From Adiantum capillus-veneris (Eukaryota > Streptophyta > Polypodiopsida > Polypodiales > Pteridaceae): 64,000 nucleotides of DNA. The stretch spans positions 75,203,884 through 75,267,883 of the forward strand of contig CM043944.1 of the NCBI GenBank assembly GCA_014529385.2. The letters run 5' to 3'. Within the stretch, counting starts at the first letter, position 1; each line of letters starts with the position of its first letter. Below, one piece after another: positions 43,239 through 54,531 of the stretch. Made by a program: the position numbers and the translations under genes. The notes below the pieces were generated by a model that did not search any database, was not told the origin of the DNA, and was given only the letters and a program-made list of their open reading frames with translations.

Positions 43239-44741
43239 AATCCCCCTTGGAGTGATGGTGAATGAGAGCTGGCACATGAGTAAAGGGAAGTGCCATGCCC
43301 TAAGGACATGATCAGTCCACAAAGGGGAGTAAGCCCAAAGCTTTGCAAAAAGCTTCAAGCTTCTCACGAGACAATGCCTTTGTGAAAAGATCTGCAAGGT
43401 TGTCCTGTGTTGGCACATAAGCCAAGCTGATCTCTCCTGCTGAGAGCCTCTCCTTGACATAATGGTAATGCACCTCAATGTGCTTTGTGCGAGCATGAAA
43501 ATTTGGGTTCCTCGCAAGTGCCAATGCGCTCTGACTATCAGTGTAGATAGTGTTGGCAGTGTCTTGTCCAACAACCAAATCACCATAAGGCGACTGAGCC
43601 ATACACACTCAACCGTAGCTGTGAAGACTGCCCTATACTCAGCCTCACAACTCGAAGTGACCACAGTAGGTTGCTTCTTGCTCAACCATGATATACATGA
43701 ACTGCCAACCACTTGTGGACACTCGCGTGTCAAAACAACCATGATATACATGAACTGCCAACCACTTGTGGACACTCGCGTGTCAAAACAACCAGCCCAA
43801 TCTGAGTCCGAAAAAGCATGTAAGTCTGGCGGCGGCAATGATCCCCCCTTGGGATAAAACAAGCCAATATGTAAAGTGCCACTAAGGTAGCGGAAAATCC
43901 TCTTGACAACCTGCCAATGCTTAGACCCTGGGCTATGCATAAATCTGCTGACCTGTGAGACTGCAAACTGAATATCCGGCCTCGTGTTGCATACATAAAT
44001 GAGGCAACCAATTGCAGTTTGGTAAAGAGTGACATCAGCAGGATCGCCAGCATCATGTAGACTCAACTTCAAACCTGTTTCCATGGGAGTGGCAATAGGT
44101 TTGCAATCCTCAAGTCCAAACTTACATAGCAATGTCTCTATGTAACTTTTTTGACAAAAGGCAATACCACCATCACATGGCTTAAACTGTATACCCAAGT
44201 AATGATGCAACAACCCCAAATCTTTCATCTTGAAAGTAGCATTCAAATCAGCCTTAAATTCAGAAATATGTCTCTCATTTGGTCCAGTGATCAGCAGATC
44301 ATCAACATAAAGAACAACAATGATAAGTACATCACCCTCACGCTTTACATACAATGTGCTTTCTGTTGAACTATTACGAAAGCCTTGTTTGACCAAATGA
44401 GTGTCAGCTTTCTCACACCAAGCACAAGGAGATTGCTTCAACCCATACAAAGCCTTCTTACATCTGCACACTTTGTCCTCTTGTCCTTTTATGACAAAAC
44501 CACGAGGCTACGTTACATAAACTTCCTCAAATATGTCACCATTCAAGAAAGAAGTAACAATGTCTGATTGATGTACATCCCAACCAAAATGAGCTTCCAA
44601 TGCACATAGAAAACGTACAATAGTCATACGATAAGTGGGAGCAAAAGTCTCTTCATAATCTATGCCTTTTTGTTGTGCATAACCTTTTGCAACAAGTCGA
44701 GCCTTATGGCAATCAATCTGACCATCCGGCTTGCGTTTCAA
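43239..44741 (-). pseudogene. Copia-2 reverse transcriptase and RNase H
   Basis: RT starts [20 protein letters not shown] and includes [20 protein letters not shown]; a TAG replaces the next Gln codon (44508). It resumes with RCKKALYGLKQSPCAW, VLYVDDLLITGPNERH and QKSYIETLLCKFGLEDC. RNase H (SDSDWAGCFDTRVSTSG) is disrupted by a 53-bp tandem duplication at 43684-43789 that shifts the frame. The C-terminal end (AYVPTQDNLADLFTKALSRE) survives in another frame at 43312-43608. Confidence 0.9.
43684..43789. repeat. 53-bp tandem duplication inside copia-2 RNase H
   Basis: AACCATGATATACATGAACT and the following 33 bp are repeated exactly from 43737. Copia-1 has one copy here plus about 20 bp (CTTTTGTTTCATGCTTGGCA) that copia-2 lacks, so a deletion and a duplication occurred together. 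Confidence 0.9.
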
Positions 44742-45358
44742 CTCTTAAACCCACTTTGTACCAATGGCCTTTTTGCCAAAAGGCAAATCACATAAAGTCC
44801 ATGTGTCATTTTCTATGAGTGCATCATATTCTGATTGCATGGCAGCCATCCAATTTTTTGAATTCTGTGCTTCATCAAAAGATAGAGGCTCCTCAACATC
44901 ATGTAAGCTAGACACAGCCAAAGCATAACAATCTGATGCATAAGATGCATGGCGAGAGCCTGAGCGAGTACGACTAGACAAAGGTGCATCCAATTCACTG
45001 TCACGCAAAGTGTGCACCAGCCATTTTGGCATACCTCTAGCCTGCTCATTTCATCCCTTTCCTCATCAAGTACATCATGTACATCTGCATCAGTAATAGG
45101 CTGATCTAGAACATTTTCAGAAACTCCCATAGGCTGTACATTTGCCTCATTGGAACTTACATTCGTATTTCCACCACTGAAAAGAGGCAACAAAGTGTCA
45201 TAAATGTCCTGTGAGCTTTCATTATTGTCTCTAGTACATGACAACAAGGGCTAAACAGAATCTTCCACAAACACTACATCCCGTGAAACCAGAATACATT
45301 TTGTTTGTGGATGATACGACCTGTAACCTTTGCTTTCAGCACTATAACCAACAAAAAG
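44742..45358 (-). pseudogene. Copia-2 integrase-RT linker region
   Basis: Two overlapping frames (45247-44813 and 45032-44745) encode an acidic linker (LFSGGNTNVSSNEANVQ, ENVLDQPITDADVHDVLDEE) and the conserved pre-RT piece MPKWLVHTLRDSELDAPLSS, then SENW-type KNWMAAMQSEYDALIENDTW. A frameshift lies near 45035 and a stop near 44745. Confidence 0.8.
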
Positions 45359-47638
45359 TCATTCGACAGCCTTATCATCCAATTTTCTACACTGCACTTG
45401 TGGCACCAAAGCATATGCCAAACAGCCAAAAACACGCATGTGCTCAATGGAAGGCTTTCTATCATGCCATGCTTCATATGGAGTAATAGACTGTAAATCT
45501 TTCATAGGACACCTGTTTAGTACATAAGTGGCAGACATGATGGCCTCAAGCCAAAAAGAATGCGGTAAAGCTTGACTTTTGACCATACATCGTGCCATTT
45601 CTGTCAGTGACCGGTTTTTCCTCTCAACAACACCATTTTGCTGAGGTGTATAAGGCACTGTACATTGGTGTTTTATCCCACGACTAGCCAGAAATGCATT
45701 AAATTCATGAGACATATACTCCCCCCCTCGATCGGAACGGAGGGTGCCCATAGTACATTTCGAGACATTTTCAGCCATAGCCAGAAATTGTTTGAAGCAC
45801 ATAAAAACTTCGGACTTCGCTTTAAGGGGAAAAACCCATGCATGCCTGGAGTAATCATCAATGAAAATCACGAAGTACAGGTAATTGCCCAAGGACGGAA
45901 TTTGCATGGGCCCACAAACATCACTATGCACAAGCTGCAACCTGCATGTGGCCCGAACTGAACCATCCTTTGGAAACTTAGAACGCTGCATCTTACCCAA
46001 AATAAAGCCTTCACAAACATGTTTGACAGGTGCTTCAAGCGGCGGAAAAGAAGCAACCATATCAGATTTCTGCAAACGTAGCAAACTGGCAAAATTCAGA
46101 TGACCACAACGTGCATGCCAAAGTTTTGCATTTGAAATAGCCCTTGAATCTGCAAAAACATTTGCAAAATTTTGTCCACACTTTTCATACAAAGTGAGCT
46201 TATACAGCCCACGACACAGAAGGCCAGATGCAACAATTTCATCACACAAACTGAGATCATGACCTGTACATCTGTCATCCACAAATTTGACTACAAGTCC
46301 AAGTCTAGCAAGTGCGGATACAGATAAGAGATTCTTCTTGATCCCAGGTACATAAAGTGCATCAACAAGTGTGAAGGAACTGTCATTAGCAGCAGTGAGC
46401 ATAATCTTTCCAACTCCCTGAACTGGATAAGAGGCATTGTTGGCACAAGTGACTGAATTCCCATGAGGGACAGAGTCGCGAGAGGTTAACAATTCACGAT
46501 GTGAGGTAATGTGCTTTGTAGCACCACTGTCGAAATACCACAGATGTGAATCTGCAGCAACTGACAAGCATGCATCATGGACAGCAGGATTGTAAGTGCA
46601 CTCTGCGCTAAAAGCCCATTGTGCATCAACATGAGCAACACAGTCTCCTTTCACAGAAGACTCAACAATGGCTGCATTTGTAGTGGAACCAACATTTGCA
46701 GTGGAACCACCCTCTTTCTTCTTAGCCTCTTTGACCTTCAACTTAGGACACGACTTGATCAAGTGATCATTGGCTTTACAATAATGGCAACGCATCTTCT
46801 TTTTGCCCTTATCACCAAAATTTCCAGACGAATTGCTGCCAGCAGAAGCATTAGGAACATAATTTTTGCCATTCGCAGCAGAACCATAAGAAGTGGTTGC
46901 ATTGCTGTTACCACCCTTTCTTTGAGATACAATAAAAGCCTGTTCAACTGCACGCTGTCTAGTCCTGTATTTTCTAGAAAGTGACTCTTGCAACAACAAT
47001 GTGCATAATGCATCAAACTTGACAACTTCAGGATTTCCTTGGGTCATAAGTCTCCAAGTACTAGCAAAAGTCTGGTAAGAATCTGGTAAGGCATCAAGAA
47101 CAATCTGCACAAGGGAACCGTCTGAAATAACTTCACCTGCAGAAATGAGTTGCTCATTGATATCCTTGACACTAGCAAGGAAAGTGTCCATATCATCTTC
47201 CTCATGCATAATCTTCGACTCCAGCTCTTTACGCAGCAAAGCAATTTTAGCCTCATTGCGGCTTGCATAAAGACCTGCTAGAATATCCCAAGCCTGTTTT
47301 GTAGATTTTGCTGAACGGATGTGAGGAACAATGGTGCACTTCACAGACAACACAATCAATGCATGAGCCTGCGCATCCTTAACATCCCAACGAGCTTGTT
47401 CTGCCATAGGCAAAACAACTCTAACAACTGCAATCCTTGCAGCAAGACCTGCAACATCCTCAACATCGCCTACATCCTCAGAACCAGGACGTACATCAAT
47501 GCCCTGCACAATGTTCGAGACACCCTTTGACACAAGAACATGTTGCATCATATAAGCCCGCATAGGGTAGTTGTCCCCATCCAACCTGTCCTCCGTAGCA
47601 AACATCTTGAACACATCTGTGTTGTTGTTGTCAGCCAT
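45359..47638 (-). pseudogene. Copia-2 gag-protease-integrase polyprotein (long open frame)
   Basis: The likely start is at 47638 (MADNNNTDVFKMFATEDRLD); the frame is open further upstream, but copia-1 uses the same Met. Order: gag capsid; CCHC knuckle CHYCKANDHLIKSC (intact); protease WYFDSGATKHIT; integrase zinc domain LWHARCGHLNF, with the second Cys of the CxxC pair changed (HVCEGFILGK); integrase core with Asp in VHSDVCGP, Asp in LRSDRGGEYM and Glu in QNGVVERKN; then FWLEAIMSATYVLNRCP. It stops at 45359 before the RT. Gag and protease could still be expressible, but the loss of one zinc Cys and the downstream breaks argue against activity. Confidence 0.9.
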
Positions 47639-47970
47639 GGTAAATGCTGCACCTAATGTGAAAACTGCCTGAAAATAGGAGAAACCTGTGCTATATAGCA
47701 CAAACCGTAGAGGACTATAAGGCAACTTTTATGCAGAAAAGGGAACTGACATAAATTCTGCACAAAATGTCGAAATTGCCTGTGCAGACCTGCCTGTAGT
47801 GGAAACGGAGGCCGAAATGAGCCCAAATCGAAAATCAGAGCAGACCAAGCTCTATGAGATTTCCCAAAGTATTTGTCGACCTGCAAACGCTTGCCAAAGC
47901 TCACTGAAATCGGAGAAAGTGAGCAGGCATGTACTGGAGCAGCTGGCGACTAAGCCCAGGAGGGCGCAAC

Positions 47971-47984
47971 CTGCTCTGATACCA
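47971..47984 (-). other. Primer-binding site of copia-2
   Basis: The minus strand reads TGGTATCAGAGCAG, two bases inside the 5' LTR end. It shows the complete LTR/primer junction that copia-1 has lost. Confidence 0.85.
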
Positions 47985-47986
47985 AT

Positions 47987-48212
47987 TGTTGGAATTAGGC
48001 TTTCAGAGAAACACACACAGCTTGTAGAAGACGAAGGAAGCTCAAGGCACACAATACAAAGTGTATTACTTAGTGTGCAATGGAAAGACAGATAGCCCTA
48101 GAGTGATGGGCGTATATACAATGCTCGGGGGAAAAACCTCCTAAAGAGGGAAAAAATGCCCCGGCGGTCCTAGTGTGTTCACACACATCACTACCACATG
48201 TATATGGTAACA
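47987..48212 (-). repeat. 5' LTR of copia-2
   Basis: 226 bp, TGTTGGAATTAGGC to GGTAACA on the plus strand, followed by TTTTA. Confidence 0.9.
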
Positions 48213-48252
48213 TTTTATACCTTGGCCAAGGTTTCTTTGGTCAAAAACTAAT
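48213..48252 (-). repeat. G3 LTR, remainder after copia-2
   Basis: TTTTATACCTTGGCCAAGG continues the G3 LTR (complement of the TATA region AAGGTATAAAAG). Similarity to other LTR copies ends near 48252, so about 190 bp of the LTR is missing where G1 begins. Confidence 0.7.
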
Positions 48253-48983
48253 CTTCACGCACCAATTTTCAACAAGGGGCTAGACAAAACGTCAAGCCCA
48301 TGGAAAACAAAGACAATAATAATGCAAAGGGAAAAACCAATGCCCAAAACTCTTCCCAAGGTACTTCCAACAACAAAAACAACAATCGGTCCAAGGATAA
48401 GGGAGTTTACAAAGGCAAAAACAAACTCTCTCCTGAAGAGCTTGAAGCTTTTTGCAAGGACCATAAGTGTTTTACGTGTGGGGAGCAAGGACACGGCTAT
48501 CGTTCTTGCCCCAAGTAAAATGCTCGCAATGAGACTCTAGGGCTTCCACCATTAAATCTCCAAAAGAGGATGCTCATTGCAAAGGATCATCTCTCTCCTA
48601 TGCTTGGGGAAAGGTAAGGGAGCATGATGCCTTCATATTGTTTGACCCTGGATCTACTCACAACGTCATATCAATGGAGTTGGCCACCAAGTTGGGCATT
48701 CAAGCTTTTGAGATGGAAAATATTGTAACGGTTGACACGACTTTCAAGGGATAGCAAGCCTCCGTTACTCCCTTGATTGGGAAGTTGAGGCTTCATATCC
48801 AAAGCTATGTCAACAAAGAAGACTTTTTCATCTCTCCTCTCTAACATGAGGATGCTATCCTAGGGGTGCCATGGTTTGATCGCATGGCTACCAACATGAA
48901 GTTCCCTAAAAGGAGAATCTACTTCACCTACAGGGGAAAGAACATGTATATAGATGCTAGTGAGTGTGGTTGTACTATACCAC
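48253..48983 (+). pseudogene. G1 gypsy element: gag zinc knuckle and protease (5' part)
   Basis: The open frame 48300-48518 is Asn/Lys-rich and ends in the CCHC knuckle CFTCGEQGHGYRSC. Next, after a frameshift, come the aspartic protease DAFILFDPGSTHNVISMELA (Asp-Pro-Gly-Ser instead of Asp-Ser-Gly) and the retropepsin tail EDAILGVPWFDRM. There is a TAG in the middle (near 48753) and another stop near 48843. The coding sequence is cut at 48983 by G2 and continues at 62131 in the same frame. Capsid and LTR to the left are missing. Confidence 0.85.
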
Positions 48984-49892
48984 TATTAGCAGCAAACTAA
49001 CTTGGATACCATTTTTTGGAGCTCTCATTGTAAAAACATTTATTATTTTGATGAATCGAGAATCTTGTAACTTCTATTTTTTGGATAAACTTTGTAATTG
49101 ATGAGCCGTGGCTACAAGCTTCCAAATTGTATCAACCTGTCTTTAGTTAGAGCTCCCAAATTATTAGTTTTGACCACCAAAAACCTTGGCTAAGGTATAA
49201 AAGCCAACTTTTTGTACGTTATTATTAAGTTTTGGATAATGAAATATATAGCGTGAGCTAACGAAGCTCACTTCTCTCCTGCTCGCACTTCCTACTCCCT
49301 CTCCGGTTGTCACATTGCAGTCATGTCTGTTGGGTTGCAACCGCACGTAGGAGCTCTACTCATTGACGTAAGCATTTCACGATATTTTGTAGCTTTTGGC
49401 GTCGCGGACCCGCGGCCTAAATTCATCATAAGTAGGAATTTACACTTCAAAATAAAAAACTAAGCATAGACAGGGTATTGGGGCATCATTGGTAAGCATT
49501 TAGATGCATTCTGGGTCGAAAACGACTAGGTCTAAAATCCACTACTGTTAATAATTACAAATTTTGCACTTGACCTAAAGTGGGATTTGAGACCATAAGC
49601 ATGTGTTCTTAGGTCTTATTAACATGTCCTAGAAGTTTCCTTACGTTTGGATGTCATTTGATGCTGCGACGAATGTGATTTGTTTACCGATGAGCGATTG
49701 GCTCTTGGTGATTTCTGTCATTTGAGTGTAGCCTGAGTTAGATGCGAGTTGTTTCTTGTTTCCAAGAGATTGAAAACCTCTTGTAGCCTCTATACACTAG
49801 TTGAGTCAGCTTCGTCCCATGGATTGACAATTATTCGTGGTTCTCGCTAGATCTACAATAAGATAGAAGTGAGGTTACACACCGGTCCCACC
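48984..49892 (+). repeat. 5' LTR of G2
   Basis: 909 bp, TATTAGCAGCAAACTAACTT to CGGTCCCACC. The TATA box is at 49196-49202 (AAGGTATAAAAGCC). It matches the 3' LTR except for point changes and about 44 bp that the 3' LTR lacks. Confidence 0.85.
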
Positions 49893-49894
49893 TT

Positions 49895-49917
49895 TGGCGC
49901 CATTGACGGGGATCGAA
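49895..49917 (+). other. Primer-binding site of G2 (tRNA-Asp type)
   Basis: TGGCGCCATTGACGGGGATC followed by GAA resembles the complement of the plant tRNA-Asp 3' end (TGGCGCCGTTGCCGGGGATC) with two differences. The reversed G3 has the same site with other changes. Confidence 0.7.
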
Positions 49918-50299
49918 GAGATCTAAACTAGAGAAAACACGAGCGTCTTGTGAACTTATACTTCCTCTAGGATCTCCTAGAGTTAAAACTTTCTTTTTAA
50001 AGCGGCATAGCTTAAGATTGTCGTCTTTTGCTGTGTGAGGTAGCTTGGAAGTAATCGTACTTACTAAGTACCTTTAAAATTGTAGGATTTTAGAATTAGA
50101 TTAGGATTTTGAGAATCATTGATGGACGAGACAAGTTTTAGATCGAAGCTCAAAAAACCATAAAAAACAAAAAAACGAGTGTTTGTGGACGTTTTTCACA
50201 ACCCCATTGCAGTAGAATCTAGGAGTAGAGTAAGAAAAATCCGAGGTGGATTTCAAAACATTGCTTTCTCTGAAAGAATCCATTGTGAGTTTTTATGTG

Positions 50300-51830
50300 A
50301 AGTTGTAGAAATTTAGATCTATGGCTAGAGATAGCACCAAAAGATTGCCAACCACTCAATCCGATTGGAGAGTATGCTTTTAAAGTTGTTTAAACCAGTG
50401 GGTAAGCTCAAGGATACATTGAGGTAAGAATTTCAAGAGTTTGCAAAAACTCATATTATTTACTTTTTCTTGACATTTTAGGCCAAATTAAGTTTTGACT
50501 TGACTCAGAGGCTTAAAATAGCGCATGAAAAGACTGTCCAGTGAAAAAGTTCAAAAAAGTGTTCAAGTAAATAATTGCGATTATTTATTTCTAGCTCAAA
50601 AGTGACCAAGGTTGATACCACAGACTCTATGCATGTGTACAAACAACGTTTATAAAGGCACATAGGATTTGGATCACCAAACTGACCAAAACCTGGGTAA
50701 AAACTAAATTCTGTACTGACTTTTGACGAGAACTTGAGTGTAAATTGAGGAAATTTTGTTCAAACTCAAGGAAAGTTGACCCATAGGCTTATATTGATGT
50801 GATAAACATGTGTACATGCTCAGTTGTGACGAAAAAGATGCAAAAATTTACCAAAAATAAATAATCACACGATTATTTACATCTGTCCCATTTTTAAATT
50901 TTTTTGACCAAGTCAGCATACCACTAGCTTAAGCATGTTATTATAAGCTCACAAATCAAATTTGGTAAGATTTGGATCATTGGATTGAAAATTGTGGCCA
51001 AATTTGCAAAGTCAGTATGCAAATACAAAATTGATGACCATTTGAACAAAAATTGTTCAAACTTGATGAGACTTGGCTAGGGAGATTAAGTTGAGATGCT
51101 TAACAAATCTATGTCAAGATTGAGACAAAAACTTGCAAAAAAATAGCAGAAGTAAATATACATCTGCTACAAAAATTGATAATCTTACACATTTGAGTAT
51201 ACCACAAGATCAAGCATATCAAGTAGACCACACAATCAATTTTGGTGAAATTTGGATCACAAAAGTGGGACTTAAGCCGGATTCTTGAAAACCAAGTCTA
51301 CGGACACGAAACAGTTTGATAACTTGAACAAATTTTGTCCAAACTTAGTGAAACTTGTCGAGGGACCTTAACAGGTTGTATACTTGGTAAATCAAGCCAA
51401 AAAGTGCAAAAATTTAAGAAAAGTAAATAATCACAATTATTTACTACTGCTACATAGAGGCACGATTTTTGACTTTTGAACTTGTACAATGTTAGGCCAA
51501 CATAATACAAGGCCACCAGGCAATTTTGGGTTCAATCGGATCCAAATTGGTACATGTTCACTCAATCCAGGTTGCAGATTAGTCTTCTGGCCTTTTGCAA
51601 AAGTGAAATCGGAAAAACTCAACTGTTGACTCACTTAACTCTATTGGAAGTGATACACATAGACCAATCACAATAGTTAGCAAAAAGTGTACAATCTTTG
51701 TGAAAGCATAGCTAACTTGATCAAAATTAATACAAGAATCAAGTTGCAGACAAGGGGTTGAAAGCTTGATAGAAGTTGCAATCAAATCAAGTGGAAGAAG
51801 TTGACAACAAGTCAATCTAACGGTAAGTAC
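50300..51830 (+). repeat. G2 leader with ~285-bp tandem repeats
   Basis: Four to five diverged units of about 275-290 bp. Each contains an AGATTTGGATCA-like string, a TTGTTCAAACTTGATGAGACTTG-like string split over the unit, and ends in GTAAATAATCACAATTATTT or a variant (50566, 50857, 51147, 51422). No ORF of note. This could be a packaging or translation-control region of the genomic RNA. Confidence 0.7.
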
Positions 51831-52007
51831 TCTATCCAGGCCTTCACAAGTCTATATAAACCTTAGATCCGATCATATACTAGCTAATCAAGGCATATTT
51901 GGAGAGACCGCTAGTAGAGTATCCATCGAAGAAAGTGTAAATCAAGGCAATCCCTTGCACACTATCCTTGAGGAAGTCTCAGACATTTTTTTTATTCAAC
52001 ATCTGAA

Positions 52008-52535
52008 ATGTCTTCCTATTTGACTCACTCAAAAATCGAAACTACAGTGCAATATAAGCACATCCTCTCTTTTTATAAAACTAATCACCATGGAGCTCAG
52101 GTTTACCTGGATCATACTGAAGAGTATGCTATTCGCATTGATCACCATGGTATTGAGTTTGAAGAGGAAATCAGGGCAAACAAACAAGAAAAAATGTACA
52201 TGGATAGAAATGGAACTCACTATTTACAAGTCAAAAACCTTGACATGATAGACAAATGGGGGTTAGAAGTAATTACCATAATTCTAGATATGGCCGCAAA
52301 AGAAGGATCACCGACTTTAGAATTCAAGGGATACGATCAAGTTGACTTGAAGCCTTTGAAACGTCTTAGTACGGATAATCCTAGGATCGGAGTCTATTGT
52401 TGGGAGGATAGAAACGTCAAAGATCTTCTATGGACTTCTCATGCCAAGTCAGGACAGCTAACACCCATGAAGATCATCTATGTCTTCAAAATCAAAGATA
52501 AGGGTTCAGCAGATCTACCAACCTACCTTGTTTAG
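52008..52535 (+). CDS. G2 ORF upstream of gag, unknown function
   Basis: 175 codons, MSSYLTHSKIETTVQYKHIL at the start, with mixed charged composition and no recognised domain. It lies at the end of the leader and before the gag capsid. It may be the N-terminal part of gag (matrix-like) or an extra ORF1, as some large gypsy lineages have. The next open pieces (52480-52671, 52617-52862) continue the same gene in shifted frames, so it is probably one broken gag frame. Confidence 0.5.
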   Translation: MSSYLTHSKIETTVQYKHILSFYKTNHHGAQVYLDHTEEYAIRIDHHGIEFEEEIRANKQEKMYMDRNGTHYLQVKNLDMIDKWGLEVITIILDMAAKEGSPTLEFKGYDQVDLKPLKRLSTDNPRIGVYCWEDRNVKDLLWTSHAKSGQLTPMKIIYVFKIKDKGSADLPTYLV

Positions 52536-52616
52536 GGATTGTTATAACAATAACTTTGTTGTGATGACTCTTGAGGAGGTGGAACAAACCAAATACCAAC
52601 GGTACTCCATAAGGGA

Positions 52617-53765
52617 TTGGATATTGGGCCAAGGACATGGGCCAAGGACAAGAAACTATTCCCAAAGATGAACACCGTGAGAGATATTTTGAGAGTAATG
52701 TTAGGAAACCAGAAACCACCTCGTCACGAAGAAAAGTGGGTGACACTAAAGCCAATCCAGGGCTACATGAGTCACTATTTCCAAGAGACTAGTTTGAAGG
52801 ACTCAGAACAGGACCAACTGCCAGGAGACCGAGAGTTGAACCTAATAGACGTGTCAAACTAGCTAATTTTCAAAAGTGGGTCAAAAAATACAGTGGATCT
52901 GGGGATCCATATGACCACTTAGCAATCTTTAAACAAGTGCTAAGAGCATAATGGATATTTGATTTCCATACTTAATTCGAGGGGTTTGGAAGCATTAGAA
53001 GGAAAAGCATTGACATGGTTCCAAAACATTGCACCAAGGTCAATCATGGACTTGAATACATTAGCTCAAGAATTTGTAGCTACATGCTCCAAAATGGGGA
53101 TCAAACACAGTACGGTAGCTCAAATTTATAGCTTTAAACATAAACAAGGTGAGTCTGTTAGGGATTGTGCAACTAGAATGAAGCAATACATTGTAAGATG
53201 CCAAGAGCTAGAGATACCTATAGAAGAAAGACTAGTATCATTGTTTCTAGAGGGACTGCTAAACAAAGAACTTCATGCTATACTGTATAGCAAGAAGCAT
53301 ACAACCCTAGAAGAGTGTGTGTCCAGTGCTATTGACTTAGGAGACAATTGTGATATTTTCAACGAAGAAGATGTCCCTAAGGATAACCAAAGCGAGAAAA
53401 CAACATCCACCAAACCAGCACAAGTGGAAACGGCTGCTGCAGCATCGCTTTCAGCTATAAAATACATGCTCAAAAGAATGAATGACATGATGAATAACAT
53501 GCAAAAAGCACCTATGAGGGAACCAGGGCAAGGGATACCTCAACAAGGACAACCAATTAGGCTGCATAAATGGTGTGCAATCGAGGGTAAATGGACCAAC
53601 CATGAGACCAATGAGTGCTATTACCGAACAAAGTATGATGGGAATGTTCAATCCGTGCCTATGAGACCACAAGGGCAACCTATGTACATATATCATCCTA
53701 ATATGGCCCCAGCTCAAAGACCACCAATGGGTATGGAAAGACCTCAACCTGTGTTGAGTCAATAA
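52617..53765 (+). pseudogene. G2 gag capsid region
   Basis: After a frameshifted lead (NFQKWVKKYSGSGDPYDHL, near 52865-52925), the open frame 52959-53765 has the retrotransposon gag core: LEGKALTWFQNIAPRSIMDL, LAQEFVATCSKMG, FKHKQGESVRDCATRMKQYI and ERLVSLFLEGLLNKELH. A Pro/Gln/Met-rich tail follows (MRPQGQPMYIYHP, MAPAQRPPMGMERPQP) and ends at TAA 53763. A fragment of this tail is inverted at 33134-33460. Stops and shifts before 52959 and at 53763 break the gene. Confidence 0.85.
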
Positions 53766-54531
53766 CCTCCATATCCGAGACATAATGTAGTGCATGCAAA
53801 GTACATGCGTCTAGAGGGAGTCATAGATGAACAATCACTAGTGCCTGCTACACCCTATGCAAAGCCTAGTCCATCTATAGAAATGGTAGAAGGAGATTGG
53901 TATAATTCACATCCACCACAAATGGAAGAACCTATGACTTATACTACACCAGATCTTGCACCAACGTTAGTATGTAGCTAATCAAGGTGTTAGACCTCCT
54001 ATGATAAGACCCATGATTAAGCCAAGAACTAGAAATTATCATAACTATGGTACAGATGATCATTGGAAAACGAATGACCAGAGCTTGACAAGAACCTCAA
54101 GCCAGTTGAAGCTTATTGCATACAATGTTGCAAAAAGGGAGAACACTTCCCTGAAGATTGTCCTAAAAATCCTTTGAATAAGGAAAAACAGTAGTGAACG
54201 TAGTCCAAGTGATACCTAGTAGCTCATTTGAGAGTGAAACGATTGTTCCAATCAAGGTAATCACCCCTCTGATGACTCAAAGAATACAAAAATTTCCTCT
54301 CAAAAGACCAAGAGAAGCAGAAACAAAAGGTATGAGATGAGAAAATAGAAACAAAGGGCTAAAATTGAGGAGAAAGCAAAGAAACTATTCCAAGAAAAAT
54401 TGAAAGAAATTGGAAGCAAAATCAAGGAGACCACCGTGAAATCTAGAGAATCAATTTTGGTAGACAAAATTTTTGAGCCAATTAATGCAACCTTGTAAGC
54501 TTACCAAGCAGGACTTAAAGCAGGCCAAAAC
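53766..54531 (+). pseudogene. G2 gag C-terminus with CCHC zinc knuckle
   Basis: Gag similarity continues in a new frame (53790-53981, MVEGDWYNSHPPQMEEP). The CCHC knuckle at 54117-54161 reads CIQCCKKGEHFPEDC. Around it are several stops. The knuckle would bind genomic RNA in the particle. Confidence 0.75.

Larger units (their letters stand above)
43012..48212 (-). mobile_element. Copia-2: Ty1/copia element of the copia-1 family, inserted in the G3 LTR
   Basis: LTRs at 43012-43238 and 47987-48212, with TTTTA on both sides (43007-43011 and 48213-48217) as target duplication. Gene order is gag, zinc knuckle, protease, integrase, RT, RNase H on the minus strand. LTRs differ at about seven bases and one indel. 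Gag to integrase is open as one frame of 788 codons, so it is better kept than copia-1, but several later breaks exist. Confidence 0.92.

Noticed and set aside
44151-47530. Plus-strand open frames within 43-48 kb
   Set aside because: They are antisense shadows of the copia-2 coding sequence on the minus strand.
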